From contig JAVHZZ010000006.1 of NCBI GenBank assembly GCA_036250195.1, forward strand, positions 157,034,224 to 157,098,223: DNA of 64,000 bases, in the 5' to 3' direction. The notes beneath the pieces were generated by a model. That model searched no databases. It was not told where the DNA came from and worked only from the letters and a program-made list of their open reading frames with translations. This stretch comes from Mixophyes australis. Lineage: Eukaryota; Chordata; Amphibia; Anura; Limnodynastidae. Of the stretch, positions 27,401-40,900 are shown piece by piece (position 1 is the first letter of the stretch; each line of letters begins with the position of its first letter). Both the position numbers and the translations under genes were made by a program.

Positions 27401-30400
27401 TGATTTTACCTTTAAAATATCAAAAGGGAACCTTCTAACCAGTGTACAATTAAGGGTTTAGGCTGCCTTAGGCTAATACGCTCATAGTGTCCCCTCACCT
27501 TCCACGCCAGGATAATAAGTGGTAGGCAGAAACAAACTTGTCCTTAATTTAAAATGTAGAACGCAGGTGTGAAGAGTGCTACTCAGAGTGAAAGCATAAA
27601 GGTGAAGGTGTGCTTGTTGCCATCCTTATCTCTGCTACTCGCTTATCCTGTAGCATCTGCCCAAGTTTGTCTTCAGCCTTTACCATGGGAATACGTCAAG
27701 ATTAAAACCTTGCTACACTTTCCGTTTATGTTTTCTTTTTACTTTGAAGAATATTCTATTATTTTTTAAAATTACAGTTCATACCTGTCAAAATTTTGCC
27801 CCCCCCCCCCAAAATAAAACAAAAGCCTTGCACCCTAGGCTGCAGCCTATTGGATAATCAAGCCCTACTTCTTACCTGCAATGGTCCTAAAGAAAATGTC
27901 AGTTAAGTAATGCAAATAGACAGCAGTGAATTGATAAAATATAGCCGCAATGCTAATAAATTTAGTATTCAGCTGGAGGGATCAATAAGCAGCCAATGAG
28001 AAGCACTAGATAGTTCTTCTGATAGCTGTCATCATAATTACGTATTTTTTACACCAAGACTTTACCACTCGCAAGAGGTATGCCTCCTAAAAGTTGTGTC
28101 TGCGGATACATCCACATCTAATTGTTTTGCAAAAAGGGCAACACTGTGGCACTGTCGCCCTTCCCCTAAAAAAATAGTCTAAATCCGCCCTTGTTCTTTG
28201 CTCACCCGCATTCCAACTCTTCAAGTGTAAGGAGACAAGTCATTGATACACAAAAAACTACATATGGACATATGCACCCATATTTTTGATGCGCACCACA
28301 GTACGAAAATGCGTATCTTATAAAAACAACCAAAAAATTAGTTATATTCAACTCTAAAATGAGCCCCATTACCTCTTATCAAGTTAAATCTTGCAGCATT
28401 GAAATTGAATAAGGAAGGTCTAGGCTGCCGTCAAGTGATATGCTAATTGAGGAGCTGTGATACTCTACGTTTACATAATCAACCTCAATAAGCACAATGA
28501 TATCACAGCCCTGGAAACATCCCAGTGCTGAAAAAGATTTATTTTCTAAATATTAAAAGGTTGATGTAGGCAATCCGTAACTGTCCAGCTGTTGTGGAAC
28601 TACAAGTCCCTGACAGCCAAAGTTTGGCATTGTATGTTGGGACTTGTAGTTCAACAGCAGCTAGAAAACTGCAGGGTACGTATCTGTGCTACATAAGAAT
28701 CCTTTAAGAACTTAAAAGTAGGAGTTGTTTTTTATTTGGCTTTTATCTTTTTAATCTTTACGAGGAAAACATCTAGCCCAATGTTTCGAAGTGTGAAATC
28801 TTAGGACTAAACTACATCAATAGAGACCTCTTGTGGACAAACTACCAAAATGTAGCTTATTTTTTTCAAGCCGACCCTACAGCTGTTTTTATTTGTAACA
28901 AATAAACATGTTTTTAACATATCTGATGCTATAGATCTGGCAACTGATAAATATAACATTACACTATGTTAAATTATAGTTCCCAAAACGCAATTATCCT
29001 GATATTACATAAATCATCCAGGTGATGAATTCTATTCAATATTCCTGTGTTTTTGACAATTTGCCGTCCTGTTACTAGTCCATAGCAGAAGGCAGATGCT
29101 CATCCTGTAGAAATTGCTTCCTTATTAGAATGTAACCCCAAATGAGCAGGCTCATATTGATATTATTTTCCCTTCATTTTAAGTGTCCACATTTTATGCA
29201 GAGCTGTACAGCGAGGGGGAATGATACACTGATACAAATACATAAGATAAAATGGCATGCAACAGAAGGTAAAGATGACCAAGTAGGCTTACAATCTAAG
29301 ATGTGTGAAGAACAAATATTACATAAGGAGGCAGAATACAACTAGTGGTACGGCATGGTCGGAATGAGGATTGAAAGAGGCAGAGGAAAGTGGAGATATA
29401 AACATTGGACTAGTCATTGTAAGACAGCCCGTTGCTTGCAACCACAATTGTCCTTCACCATTTAAATGAATCAAACTGTCCTGATGCTGGGTCCTTCTTG
29501 AATTTGGTGTCAAATGGCAATGTACAGCTTGGCCATCAGTGTGTCCACAACTGTCTTGTGATTGTTGATATAGCCTTCTGCCCTTACCTTGCGGCTTGTT
29601 GTCTACTAGTTTATAGTAGCTATCTGACCTGTGTTTTTCTTTGGTATCATGCTTGGGGCTGGACACAAAGCTAGGGTGCTTGTGTGGGGGATTTAATTAT
29701 CTGCACACATGGAGAACAAATCTGTTCTCTGTGATGGAACTCCTCTGCACCACTTTGTACTTTCCCACCTAAGTCACACATTTTTAACTGTTTCACAATG
29801 GTCAGAAGAACATTATGTGGGCGGTAGGGTAGCAGTACAGCCACCATTAACTGCGTCTGCATGCAAATTGTATTTCCCTTACTGCTATCAAAACTATACA
29901 GCAAAAGTTGTACATCACAGTGACATATGGTAATACAGATTCAGTGATGCCAATCAGCATATTGAATGCAATGTTAAAAACTGTAATTGCTTATTCTGAT
30001 CTTTATATACAAAATAAATGTCACAACTACAAATGCAGCATTATAATAGTCTCCCATCTGCTAACATAAAAGGCACCAACTATTTATATAGTAGGTAGAA
30101 CAGATGAGCATCTTTAATAATTTTCTTTACAATCTATCCTCTGTTCTAGTTATAATAATCAGTATTACTGTTTTTGTTCAGCAAAAGTACTTTGTAGAAA
30201 ATAAAATATTTTTTCTTCAATAGGTTCAACACTCTATAAAAAAAAATGGATTTTTCAGTTTGTGACAATGAAAATGAGACTGACTAAATCACTTCTCTGT
30301 GTGCGATTTTTCTATTTCATTTGTTTTGTTTTCCTTCTTAACTAACCGATGCCACCAGTTGACTGCAATACAACAATACCAAGTTGTTGCTGGGTATTTT

Positions 30401-33400
30401 CAGCTTTGATTTGATCTAAGCTGTTATTATGCTAATAAGGCTCTTAGGAATACGGTGGCAGATGGAAACCAATGGAACAGTGCTTTTATTTTGTTTTGTT
30501 TGAATTTTTTTTTGGGGGGAGGGGGATTGAATTCAATCATCCCCACTCACTTATCAGAGTGAAAAAGTTCTGTAACATAAGTAAACACACGATACAGCAA
30601 TAGAAAATAGGTATGTCATGTAAACACCATCTGTCACCTTAGTGCTCTACTGAGTTCCTGATATTCGGCAGTCCTTAGTGCACTCCTGACACTCTACTAC
30701 CAATAGGCAATCCTGATATGCCTCTCTGGCCTAAGGACTCCCAACCACTGCAATTCTTGTATGTTTTCAAGTACAAAGAGCTCTGCACTTTCGCAGATCT
30801 CGGACTCCACTTGTGACATAATTCCTGACAGTATGAGGCCACCGCACAACTGATTCATGATAGGTGAGGGACTATGGTGTGAGAACTTCTCACACAATAA
30901 TGTTCTAAATTGTTTTGGTTAGAGCAGCACTTGTAATAGATTTTCTGTGGACATCACTCACAGTTTTCCATTGAGGCAAATTAATAGCACTTAACATGCA
31001 TTAAGTAGTACTCATCAGTTTAAGGAATAACTTTTTGCAGAGTCCTGCAACAAAGTAGAAAACTAAGTCTAGGACCACACAGACAATCTTTGCAGAAGAT
31101 GTGCACATAGCTTAATGGTTATTATCAGCTCCATTTTAATGCAAGTACAGGGGGAGCCATGTAGGGGGCCTATTAAATTAACAGTGGAAAGGGGGCCCAG
31201 TGCTCCTTAATTTATAAAGCTGAGCCCCCTGGCAAGAGGTCACCTCTTGCCGCTTCCAGGTTACTCTCCAATAGCTGTCTTCTAGATGTTTATAAAAAGT
31301 GACAACAGTCCTTCTCTCTAGCATCGAACAAGCACTAGAGCTGGACAAGGGTCTGCACTTCATAGGGGGAGGTGTGGTTTGCCATACATACTAGACAATA
31401 TCTTAATATTAGAGATGCTCAGGCTCGTTCCAAAAATGACACCCCCGCGCCGAACATCGCCAATCCGAGTAGAAAGCCGAGCCGGCTTGGTACTTTCCCG
31501 CTTTCTCAGATCTGAATCGAAGTAAAATGTCATGGTTGCATCGTCGGATCTCACAGATTTTGTATTCTATAAGTACTCCCATCCCCAGGAGATCCAGCAC
31601 CATTACTCATAAAGAAACAGGAGTAGCAATGTTATTGTCACTCTCCATTCTCCAGTGCCATCGCTCAGTACCATTGCTCATACAGAAACAGGAAGGGTAG
31701 CAGTGTTCTTGTCACTTGACAAAAGTGACTGAAAATGTTATTGAGGTTAATGATAATGTAGTAACAAAAAAGAGCCAAATTATGTGATTTTAGCATTTTT
31801 TAGCAATTTTTTTTTTGGTGAAATACAGATTCAAAACCAAAACACGGGGGACAGTGAACATCCCTACTTAATATACTAGCCACCAGATTGATAGTTTGCT
31901 TTATACAATAGCCACCAGACTGGAGGTCTACTATGTACTTGCAACAGATTGGTGGTATACTGTAAACTAGCCATGTACAATGGTTACCATAGCAGATTAC
32001 AATCATTTTTTTATTGCCACAATAATTAATTATTGCCATGATAATCATTACTTATCTCCACGATTTAACAATGTTTTAATGCCATCACAGCTGATCGATA
32101 TTCAGCTGCCACAGGGAAAGAGAGGATGCTGCTGGTATCCATCAGGCTGCAAAATTCTTGCAGAGTAAGCAGAGAAGCTCTGCAGCCAGTAGGTCAGCAA
32201 GGCTGTGTCTGACAGTCCCCCCCAACATTTCACACTCGCTCGCGCACCACCGGATGAAAACAAATGCCATTTTAAATAAAGGGAAAAAAATGCATTGCAC
32301 ACCAGGCTACTTCTATTGGAAGCCCAGGCCCTGGTACTTTGTTTCCCCCAGCCCCCCTTGCGCGCCCCTGATTTGAGCTTCCAGTTGCAATGCTATTAAC
32401 ATAAATAAATATATGAAAGCTTTATGAAGCAATGAAGTGATGAGATAGGATGAGATGTTCAAGCACCTAACAGGGCAGTGATGACAGGATACCCACCAAA
32501 TCCAGACCTGGCAATAGCAGGATGGTAATAATCATAGTCACATATGATACAGGTTGGTAACAGAATAATCATGGTCACAGGAGAGGTTTCGGTCCAGGCA
32601 GCAAACAGAATAGTCAGGGTTACAAGCCAGAGTCAGATACTAGAGAAGAGACAGGAAACTCAGCAGCACAGAAACACTAGCATGTGAACATTACAACTGG
32701 GAAAATCTATCTGAAACAGGTGAATATTCAAAGCAGCTGGCAAAATTGAGCAACAGGTAATGGTCCAGACCCCGGATGACATAAAAACAATGTGCCTGCA
32801 ATCAGGGCTGCCATGAGTAGGGTATAGGGAGTACAGCAGAATGGGGCCCTAAAAGCCCTAGGCCCAAACAGATTTATTAGGAGAGATGGCCTCCGCAGTG
32901 AATTTCTAGGCAGCAGTTGTTCCTGAGACATGAGGGGTGAGGAGATATTACGGAAAGCAGCAGCAGGACCCCCTAAAGGCAGTACATCCACCTCCACTCC
33001 CAAAATGTGGGGGCCTCATGGCTGCAGCAAATTGTTCCAGTCCAAGCCACCGAGTGCACATTTTCCAGAGAGAGTGGTGCTTAACTCCCGGACAGAGAGT
33101 CACAACAAGGCAGAAGGCTCCCTGCAACATTGATGATGTCATGTAATTAATAACGTCACAAAGCTGTCAATGGAGAGGAGTGAAAAGGAGCTAACAATAA
33201 GTAACAGAGAGGTAAATAAACTACAGCGGAGGTTAGATAGGACCAGGAATGAGCGGGCTGACTGAAGAGAATGGGAGGGAGGATCAAATGTTGGATAGAG
33301 GATAACTTAAAAATGGAAGTGGGTGAGAGAAGGGGCCCTGCCTGTTAGATGTGTACAACTTTATTATTGCTAAATTATTGCTCACCAATAAAAATCCTGC

Positions 33401-35015
33401 TCAAGCAAACTATCTTGGTTTATTAAATCTAATTTAACAAAATTCCACAAATGTTGGCATTTCGTTTAAAAAAAGTGGGGCCACATTTAATTGAAAGTCA
33501 GAAAGTGACAGAGAGATAGAGTATTGCACAAGGTCACCAAAACAACTTGACATTCCTTTAAAAGTCTATACGCAGCTGCAGATGAAAGCTTCAGATTCAT
33601 TACACTGCAGAAGGTTCTAACTTGCAGGCTGCTGAACAGACATTCAGGAACTTGTGACTGTTCTGTGTGAGCTTTCAGTGTGACAGTTTTTAACAAAGCG
33701 AGAACCTATGCACAAATGGATTAAACAAGCCCTGTTAAGGACCCAGACACAAAGGGGAAATTTAACCTTCTAACAACAGTTGGTAAGAAGTTGGTGCTAA
33801 TTTATTCACCAGGCAGGAGAGGGCAGAAGAGCTGACATATGGGAAATGAGAAGGATTTTCATGGGAAACTGAGCTCCCCAGTAGCAGACAAACTTTCCCA
33901 GCTTGTTCATTGATTTTATGTACGGAACAAATGGCAGCAACCCAGCCAGTGGCCTTTGGTTTGGAGAGGCCAACTCTCTAGGGTGTAAAAACCCACCTCT
34001 CACAGAAATTGAAACATTTCAGTGGGCAGAAAAGGGTAAAAGGGCAGAAGAGATCAGTAATGAAACAAACAAAAACATGTCCTTCTCTAAATGTCACAGA
34101 ATCCCAGAACAATGATAATTTGTAAGTATTTCTAGCACTCTCATATATAAATTTTATCATAACTATAGAGTTTGGCCAGTTGTCTGTAATATATTTAACT
34201 TCATTAACCATAACTTAACTGCTATAATGCATTCAAAGCAGAGGTCATTAAAATTGCTGCAACATATCAAGGACACTCAAAAACGTATCCAGGCTAAAGT
34301 GTGACTGACAAGTGATTGGCGGCATGAATGAACCTTTTCCGATCAGGCTTGGTTACAGACAACTCAGGAGACAGACGATATTAATCCCCATTCCCAAACA
34401 TGATTTTTATTTCAATACTTTGTGTTTCTGTGCAAGACTCGCATTGAAATATCTCTGCTCAAAGGGTTTGTTCTGAAAAACACACCGCAGCGCTTCAGCA
34501 CTTCAACATAAATTTTATAATAACATAATAGAATTCTTTGTAGCCATTTTTTGAACAGATGGCACAGATGAAAGGCAGTACAAAATCTGTTCCTTGTTTC
34601 TTGTGAGGTCACACAACCGTTACACCTGATTTTTGCCTTTACATGTGGATTTGCATTGCAAATGTTGCATAGGAGGGTGGACTGAGCACAGTGTACTCAA
34701 ATAGCAATTTACTTGCAATTTCAAGAGACATTTCAAGCTTTTAAAGATTTGTCCCTGGAAATATTTGTCTTTATTTTATACTATTGAGCAACTACACAAT
34801 AAAACTATTCTGTTGCATGTAATTTCTTTTTATTCTTATTCTTGGGGCTTTATAATTATTGTTTTATTGAAGAGGAGTATTTAAAATGCATAAAAGTATA
34901 TTATAATCAAATTCAGTAGAGATGACATGATGGAGATTCTATAACAAGTTTCCTTATTAATTGATGATTCAGTATATTGAGAAAGTTGAATGAAATTATA
35001 TAGGGACAATTGCTA
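27401..35015. other. Long gene-free stretch with minor repeats
   Basis: No supported gene. Seen here are a hairpin repeat at 28580-28680 (aactacaagtccc inverted), a short piece of a dispersed repeat ending gcttacaatctaag (29190-29350), a GC-rich repeat piece at 31415-31600 and a possible LTR fragment at 32450-32770. ORFs up to 115 codons lack family motifs. Confidence 0.4.
28580..28680. repeat. Hairpin MITE fragment (hAT-like)
   Basis: ctgttgtggaactacaagtccc is inverted at gggacttgtagttcaacagc. This is the same core seen in the full hAT MITE at 41297. Confidence 0.6.
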
Positions 35016-35330
35016 TCATCAGCAGCATCATCACCATTTATTTATATAGCGTCACTAGTTCCGCAGCGCTGTACAGAGAACTCACTTACATCAGTCCCTG
35101 CCCCATTGGGGCTTACAGTCCAGATTCCCTAACAAACACACAGACTAGGGTCAATTTGATAGCAGCCAATTAACCTACCAGTATGTTTTTGGAATGTGGG
35201 AGGAAACCGGAGCACCCGGAGGAAACCCACGCAAACACAGGGAGGACATACAAACTCCTCACAGATAAGGCCATGGTCAGGAATTGAACGCATGACCCCA
35301 GTGCTGTAAGGCAGAAGTGCTAACCACTTG
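35016..35330 (-). mobile_element. V-SINE-type SINE, head truncated
   Basis: Minus-strand copy with tail tatagcgtcactagttccgc, core ggaggaaaccggagcacccg and B-box region. The first bases of the tRNA-like head are missing after ccacttg. Confidence 0.8.
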
Positions 35331-36021
35331 CTTCTACCTAGCAATAACTAGAGCTGAAGGGTAAACGCAAACTTTTAACAAACTGTGTAAGCTGTAGAGA
35401 AAAAGCACAAACAGTTTATTGAAAATTGTTTTGTACATCTTGACACTTGCAATACATTTTGACCTTCACTTTTTCTAAAGCTGGGTACACACTACAGGGT
35501 TTTTGTCCAATAATCGGCTCAACCAGCCGACATACGACCGCTCGTTCGAAATTCGAGTCAGTGTGTGTAATGACATGATGGTTGAAAGTCTGCCCAAATG
35601 GATGATTGTCGCCTCAATTGGTTGGTCGTACCGCTCAATATTTTCGTTCCAATCTCCTTTCCGTTGTGTAGTGTGTATAAATTTCCGACCAATCCACGAT
35701 AATCCACCGATACTTCCTCAACCTGGGGGGCGTGTGTATGTAAATTTGTTATGCCTGTACCAGTCCCACGTGGTGCGGTATCCGCACATCACTGACTTGT
35801 GTTTGGTATAGATATGTATTGCACCTGTCTGGTTGCAGACCATTACACTTGTGTAAAGCACGTGTGTTATTACCCTTTGCATCTATATTGTGAACCTATT
35901 CATATTTACCTTTTATAAACTTATACCTTAATAAACTATTAAACTTATAAACTCATATTAACCTTTATTAACTAATACTTGTAAAATACCCAGAATAAAC
36001 CACACAGTGTTAATGCAACAG

Positions 36022-36027
36022 TTTTAT
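36022..36027 (-). terminator. AATAAA signal downstream of ORF 2
   Basis: tttatt on the + strand reads AATAAA on the minus strand, about 190 bases after the ORF 2 stop and inside the Harbinger-like element. Confidence 0.4.
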
Positions 36028-36217
36028 TGCAGGAAAAGTACAAAAGATATTATTGCAGAATATGACAAGTGAAAAAAATAGTATTACACTTTAAGGTTGC
36101 TAGTGGTTTGTGGCAGAACAGTTCCAAACAGCATATACATTTCAACAAAATTTTTCTCAAGGTTTTTAATTTTTTTCTTGATGTCGCTTGGTTTTATATT
36201 TCCTTTGATTTCTTTAC

Positions 36218-36588
36218 TTACGAAACAAGGAAATAAAAAATGTTTACTATTACACTTCTATATCTGTAATCTATTTCCAACACCAGAAATACTCTCATTT
36301 GCTCACTGCTCGAGATCAGTTTATGTTGTGGTCCCTCTAGCACAATCGCAATAATAGCCGGCTTAACCTCCATATATTCTGGAAAACAGGTGCCATTTTG
36401 GTTATTATAACGGTACAGGTATGTGCCCAAAGCATTTAGTTGTATACACATGTTCACGGAAATACCTTTGTGTATAACTTCTTTCATATCTTGGTATTCA
36501 ACATCATTTTTTTCTTGTTTGATAACAGATGTTACATTAGTGGTATCAGTGGTATCTAAACTGGCCTTCTCACTGTTAATTCTTCGTT
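36218..36588 (-). CDS. Unrecognised ORF 2 (possible second exon) in Harbinger-like element
   Basis: An open frame of about 123 codons follows a strong acceptor (T8-gtcag at 36601-36589). It contains a Ser/Thr/acidic start, then GISVNMCIQLNALGTYLYRY and ending with a hydrophobic IVNIFYFLVS. The stop TAA is at 36218-36220 and an AATAAA lies about 190 bases further on (36027-36022). I do not recognise it. Joining it in frame to ORF 1 with the obvious donor was not possible, so the gene may be broken, may use another donor, or may be two separate genes. Confidence 0.4.
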
Positions 36589-36826
36589 CTGACAAAAAAA
36601 AATCTATGTTACAAATCAGGCGTTTGCATTGCTTTGTGTGAAACTAGAATGAAATACATAAAGTCCTTCAAACAGGTACACTACACGTGCTACTCACTTT
36701 TTTTTAATGTCGTAGTCGTACTGGTCCAGTACTTTTACCATCATCTACACCTGTCTTGTGCTCATTGGCAATGCTCTTCTTGAGCATCTCCATCCCCCAC
36801 CTTAACTTTTTCAACATTTTTTGGCC

Positions 36827-37204
36827 CTACCAGCACCATCTCTGACTCCATAGCTGCAACCCCCACTGACACCTTCTCCTCACCCGCCATCTTCTCACGT
36901 TCCTCGGTGCAAGATAGGCTCCTGTCATTTTATACACCCAGACATAGGTCTTCGTTTCTGCTGTGGAACAATCAGCGATGATGCCCACAGAGAATGGAGC
37001 ATTGTGGGTGATGCCTATTCGTGTATAATAACCTTGTGTATGGAGATTTTTTGCTATACCTTTAATCCATACAGGACCATTACATACGAAAGGGATTTTA
37101 CGATCGTTTTTAGCTGTACATTCGTTCACATATACGGTAAGTTCTTTCTGATAGGTGCATACATGAAAAAGTGCAGTTGCTTTTTCTTTTTCTACTGTAT
37201 CCAT
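36827..37204 (-). CDS. Unrecognised ORF 1 in Harbinger-like element
   Basis: A 125-codon frame from ATG at 37204. I do not recognise the protein. It begins MDTVEKEKATALFHV and alternates hydrophobic and polar residues in a beta-rich way (e.g. TYVWVYKMTGAYL). It has no signal peptide, no membrane helix and no zinc motif. The last 23 codons become Arg/Trp-rich, which suggests that the true frame or an exon boundary ends near 36900. A neighbouring frame from about 36903 reads as an acidic, Val-rich stretch to a stop near 36770. A good donor (gtgagt, 36697-36692) lies downstream. It could be a captured host or viral exon. Confidence that it was once coding is moderate. Confidence 0.4.
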   Translation of the reverse strand: MDTVEKEKATALFHVCTYQKELTVYVNECTAKNDRKIPFVCNGPVWIKGIAKNLHTQGYYTRIGITHNAPFSVGIIADCSTAETKTYVWVYKMTGAYLAPRNVRRWRVRRRCQWGLQLWSQRWCW

Positions 37205-37290
37205 TGTAGGTTAAAAAATAGGAATGAATGACAGTGTTGTCTTCTCTTTTTATGTGGTTTTGGGTGTTAACTATAGTGAAAGCTCTACCC

Positions 37291-37298
37291 TTTTATGC
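37291..37298 (-). promoter_or_regulatory. TATA-like box for element-borne gene
   Basis: Minus-strand gcataaaa followed by ggg, about 90 bases upstream of the ATG at 37204. Inferred from position and sequence only. Confidence 0.35.
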
Positions 37299-37811
37299 TA
37301 ATGTCTTTGGTATATCGTTACATGCCCCGCAAATGTTGCTTCAGTGTGTACAAAATTAAAATAATTTCTCACGACAACATGGCTGTAAAAAGTTGCTAAT
37401 GGGACGTCCGCTCTTCCCTTTATCATCTAAAACAAGGCTAGTGTGTATGCAATCCATGCACCGAGTAATCGGAACATCCATCGGATGTAAAATCGATCGG
37501 CATAAAAAGTTGGTGGAAAAATCTGTAGTGCTTAACCCAGCTTAACTAAGCTCTTTACTTTCCTTTCTTAAATTACATCAACTGATGTACTGGCTAAGGA
37601 GGGGGGGGGGGGGAGGAGGGTGCTATAATACTTTGGCACCTACAGGCTATTTGTCTGCCCTGGCAATTACTCCTGCATCAATGACCAAGACAGAGATTAG
37701 CGGCTTGCCCTAATACTGTGGACGTGGGGAAATATTTTGATCCCCCACTTGTTCTATGGCTGTATTTAGTATCATCTTTGTTCGCTGGATTCAGAGTGCT
37801 GTTTGTAAGGA

Positions 37812-37988
37812 ATCATCATCATTCATTTATATAGCGCCACTAATTCTGCAGCTCTGTACAGAAAACTCAGTCACATCAGTCCCTGCCCGAAACTAGGGCC
37901 AATTAACCTACGAATATGTTTTTGGAGTATGGAAAGAAACCAGAGCACCTGGAGAAAACCCACACAAACACAGGGAGAACATACAAAC
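37812..37988 (-). mobile_element. V-SINE-type SINE fragment
   Basis: Tail atatagcgccactaattctg, a shortened middle and core agaaaccagagcacctgg. The tRNA-like head is absent. Confidence 0.7.
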
Positions 37989-40900
37989 ATGTTGCTAATA
38001 AAAGCTCCACGTGTTGAAGGGGTGATCAGGACCCATACTCCTCTTGCTGCAGTGCATATCATTCTCCTGCTCCTCTTCCCTACGGATCATCTACATTTTG
38101 AAGGTGAGAACCCCTGTTATCAGGCTGGGTATTTGTGGAGGAAAGTCCACCACTGCTACTTCTCTTTTAAAGAATACTACTGCTAGCTCAGGATGTCAGG
38201 AACATGGTCTGGGATCAAACACGCAGCATTTTTCATGCAATCTGCTCTGTGACTTCCTCCAAGGCTTGTTCAACAAGTTCAGGTTTATGATGTTTCCTTT
38301 GCCATTAAGTATACACCAAGAAGGCTGCTCATCTATTCCTACTTATTGGCCCCTTTACTCTTGGGGATCTCTTGCATGCATTTGGTGGTTCAGCAAGAGA
38401 GGCAGAGGTGATTGCTACAGATATTACAGGCACAGTGTAGCTAAAACCATATGGACATCTCTCCTTCATCTCCCTCTCTTTGCTGCAGTTGGGGCATTTG
38501 TTCATCCTCCTCTGAGGCATCTCTCTGGTGAGGCTGGTATCCACTACTCTCTACTGTGGGGCTGAGACTCACTTTTTGGTGGGGCTGGTACCAAACATTA
38601 TTTTTCCACTTAAAGGAGAAATCATTATGACCACCTCACTGTGCTTTTCCCCTGCCCAATAATCTCTTCCATTTGAATGGTTAAGCCTCACCAAGCCGGT
38701 ACTTAGGCAATTCTCAATCTGTGTCTACCATTGGTTAATCTGCATGAATTCCCCCTCTTGAGTTACATCCTAATATTGCTAGTGCTTGCAGGATGTCCCA
38801 TCCCTTGCCAAGCCAGCATATAAACAAACTGTAGTACTAACTTATTGTTACGGTGCCCCTTATGGAACATGGACCACTACTTTTAGTGTGAATACATTCT
38901 CACCAAGCCGGATGGCTCACTGCCCTCGCATCTTCGATTGGCTACTCAAAATATGTTGCTTACACAGACAGGAAAAAGAGCTACATCACAGTTTACAGTG
39001 TAAGCAGTAAATGAACAAGAAACTTGCAGAGCCCCTAAATGTCTCTAGTGTATGTTCCCTTGCAGTACTTCCTGGCTTGCCTAAACGGCACTGTGTGATC
39101 CCACTACCTCCACCAAATGTCTTAATTCTCAGAATTACACGGCAATGACTCCCACACCAAAGCAATATTTACTGTGCTATCTTTCATCCCAACATTTGCC
39201 CAATACCATGAACGCGGAAAAGTATTTTTTAATCCAGGCAAATATCTATAGTATTGGCACTGGTTCACATGCTCATGGATTTTGGGTTCAGGGAGGAAGA
39301 TATTTCTGAATTAGAAGCCCCTACCTCCCAAGGGCTGGACAGGGACTAAGGCATGGCCCATCTCACTCCTGGACCCCCTGCCTATAATGGCTTTGCAATG
39401 TATGCAGATAACAAGCTTTCACAATGGATCTCAACAAAGGAGCCTAATTACTGGTCATAAAGCTGTGGTAAACCTGCATAAACCCTGAGTTGCAAATAAC
39501 AAAGAATAAATATGTACATCTCCTTTCTCACTCCAGCACAGTTAGTCTCCCCCTCCTCTTTGGGAGCCTTATCCTTTGGACAAGTACACATTCTATACTG
39601 TGCTTTCTCTGATCCTCCTGGCATTCTCACTTGAATTTGCTCATACTCTGAAACCTTCACCTTTGGATACACTCTCAGCCTTGTTTGGTAGATCTGATAC
39701 TCTTACTAGTGTCCTCTTGCAGCCTCTTCACTCACCCCTTGGGCTATAACATCCTCAATGGTGTCCTCTCTTCCCCTCTGGGTAATATTAAATACCGCAA
39801 CAACCCTCTCCATAGGGTCTTGTTACATGCTCTCCCCTCTCTAGACATGGGGACCTGTCTAGAGAGGGGAGCCACTTTAAACTTGGGGCCTCCTTCCCTT
39901 CTTAATATGCAGCCACACACTGATGTAATTTCTCCCTTAAATCTGTCCCATTTCACTCATATTCTTTCAGTTATGATGTACTTTGGCCCGTCATGGGAGC
40001 AGGCCACAGACGTACTCCCAAAATTGCTGGTGGATCTTCATATCAGCCTTATGCTGCTAAGCAGCTGTTCCTGGTGTGCTCCTCTGGGTCCTAGTGCTGG
40101 GGCCATACATTCAGTTACTGAGAGGTGTGAATAACAATGCCAGAGGGGGTGTTACATATATACATATATGGGGAAACATAATTCAGCTACATTTAGAATA
40201 AAGCCCGGTGGGCTTAACAGTTATCTCAGCAGGGTGGTATCCCTCTCTTCTTGCCCATGGGAATAACTGGGGTAAGATATATCCCCACAGTCCATACACT
40301 TGGGGCAGGAGGTGTAGCAATAATTAGGCAATTTAATTTTTTTTGCCTCATACATCCCACACTTTTTATCCTTGTGTCCCAGTGGCTCTTAATTGCTCCG
40401 GATGGTCTTCACCTGCTGATGTCGCTCTGCTGGCATGCACTTTTTCCTAAAATGGCTAAGTGGCACAGAAACGGGTAAACCACTTGGTGTCCTGTGGCAA
40501 TGTCTAATACATAGTTGGGGCTGCCTCTGGGCTAATATTTGAAATCCTAAACTTCGTCTCCCATGGCCAGCAGAAATGGGTCTCACAAACACCAGAAAAC
40601 CTTAAAAGCTTGTTTTCTTCTTCCGCCTTCCCAACTCCAAATTTACAAGTAAAAGCTGACAAGCGAAAAAAAATTGCAGCTCAAGTGATCATATGGCAGC
40701 CCAATCCACAGGCTTGGGCTGCCATATGCCAGGACAGAGTTGGGGCCTCTGGGTGTCTGTCCTCCGGTTGATCAATCCGATCCACTAGTGCTTGGAACTT
40801 TGGCTCTTCTGGCAGGTCATTTGTGGCAGATGTAGCTTCAGGATCATTGGTTCCATCATCTCTTGGGCAAAGCTCAAAGGAAGAGGATCACAGTATATGA

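Larger units (their letters stand above)
35479..37542 (-). mobile_element. Harbinger-like element carrying unknown ORFs
   Basis: The left end AGCTGGGTACACACTACAG and the inverted right end AGCTGGGTTAAGCACTACAG form terminal inverted repeats. They are flanked by TAA at 35476-35478 and 37543-37545, the 3-bp TWA duplication of PIF/Harbinger elements. No DDE transposase was recognised. Instead the minus strand carries a TATA-like box, two ORFs of about 125 codons and an AATAAA. The superfamily call rests on the ends and the duplication only. Confidence 0.6.

Noticed and set aside
32450..32770. Second gypsy-type LTR
   Set aside because: Composition resembles an LTR, but no ends, target duplication or second copy could be found, so it is only noted in the region description.
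38044..38565. 173-codon ORF on the + strand
   Set aside because: No domain, biased and irregular composition, no splice or promoter context, and competing ORFs on the other strand. Kept only in the region note.
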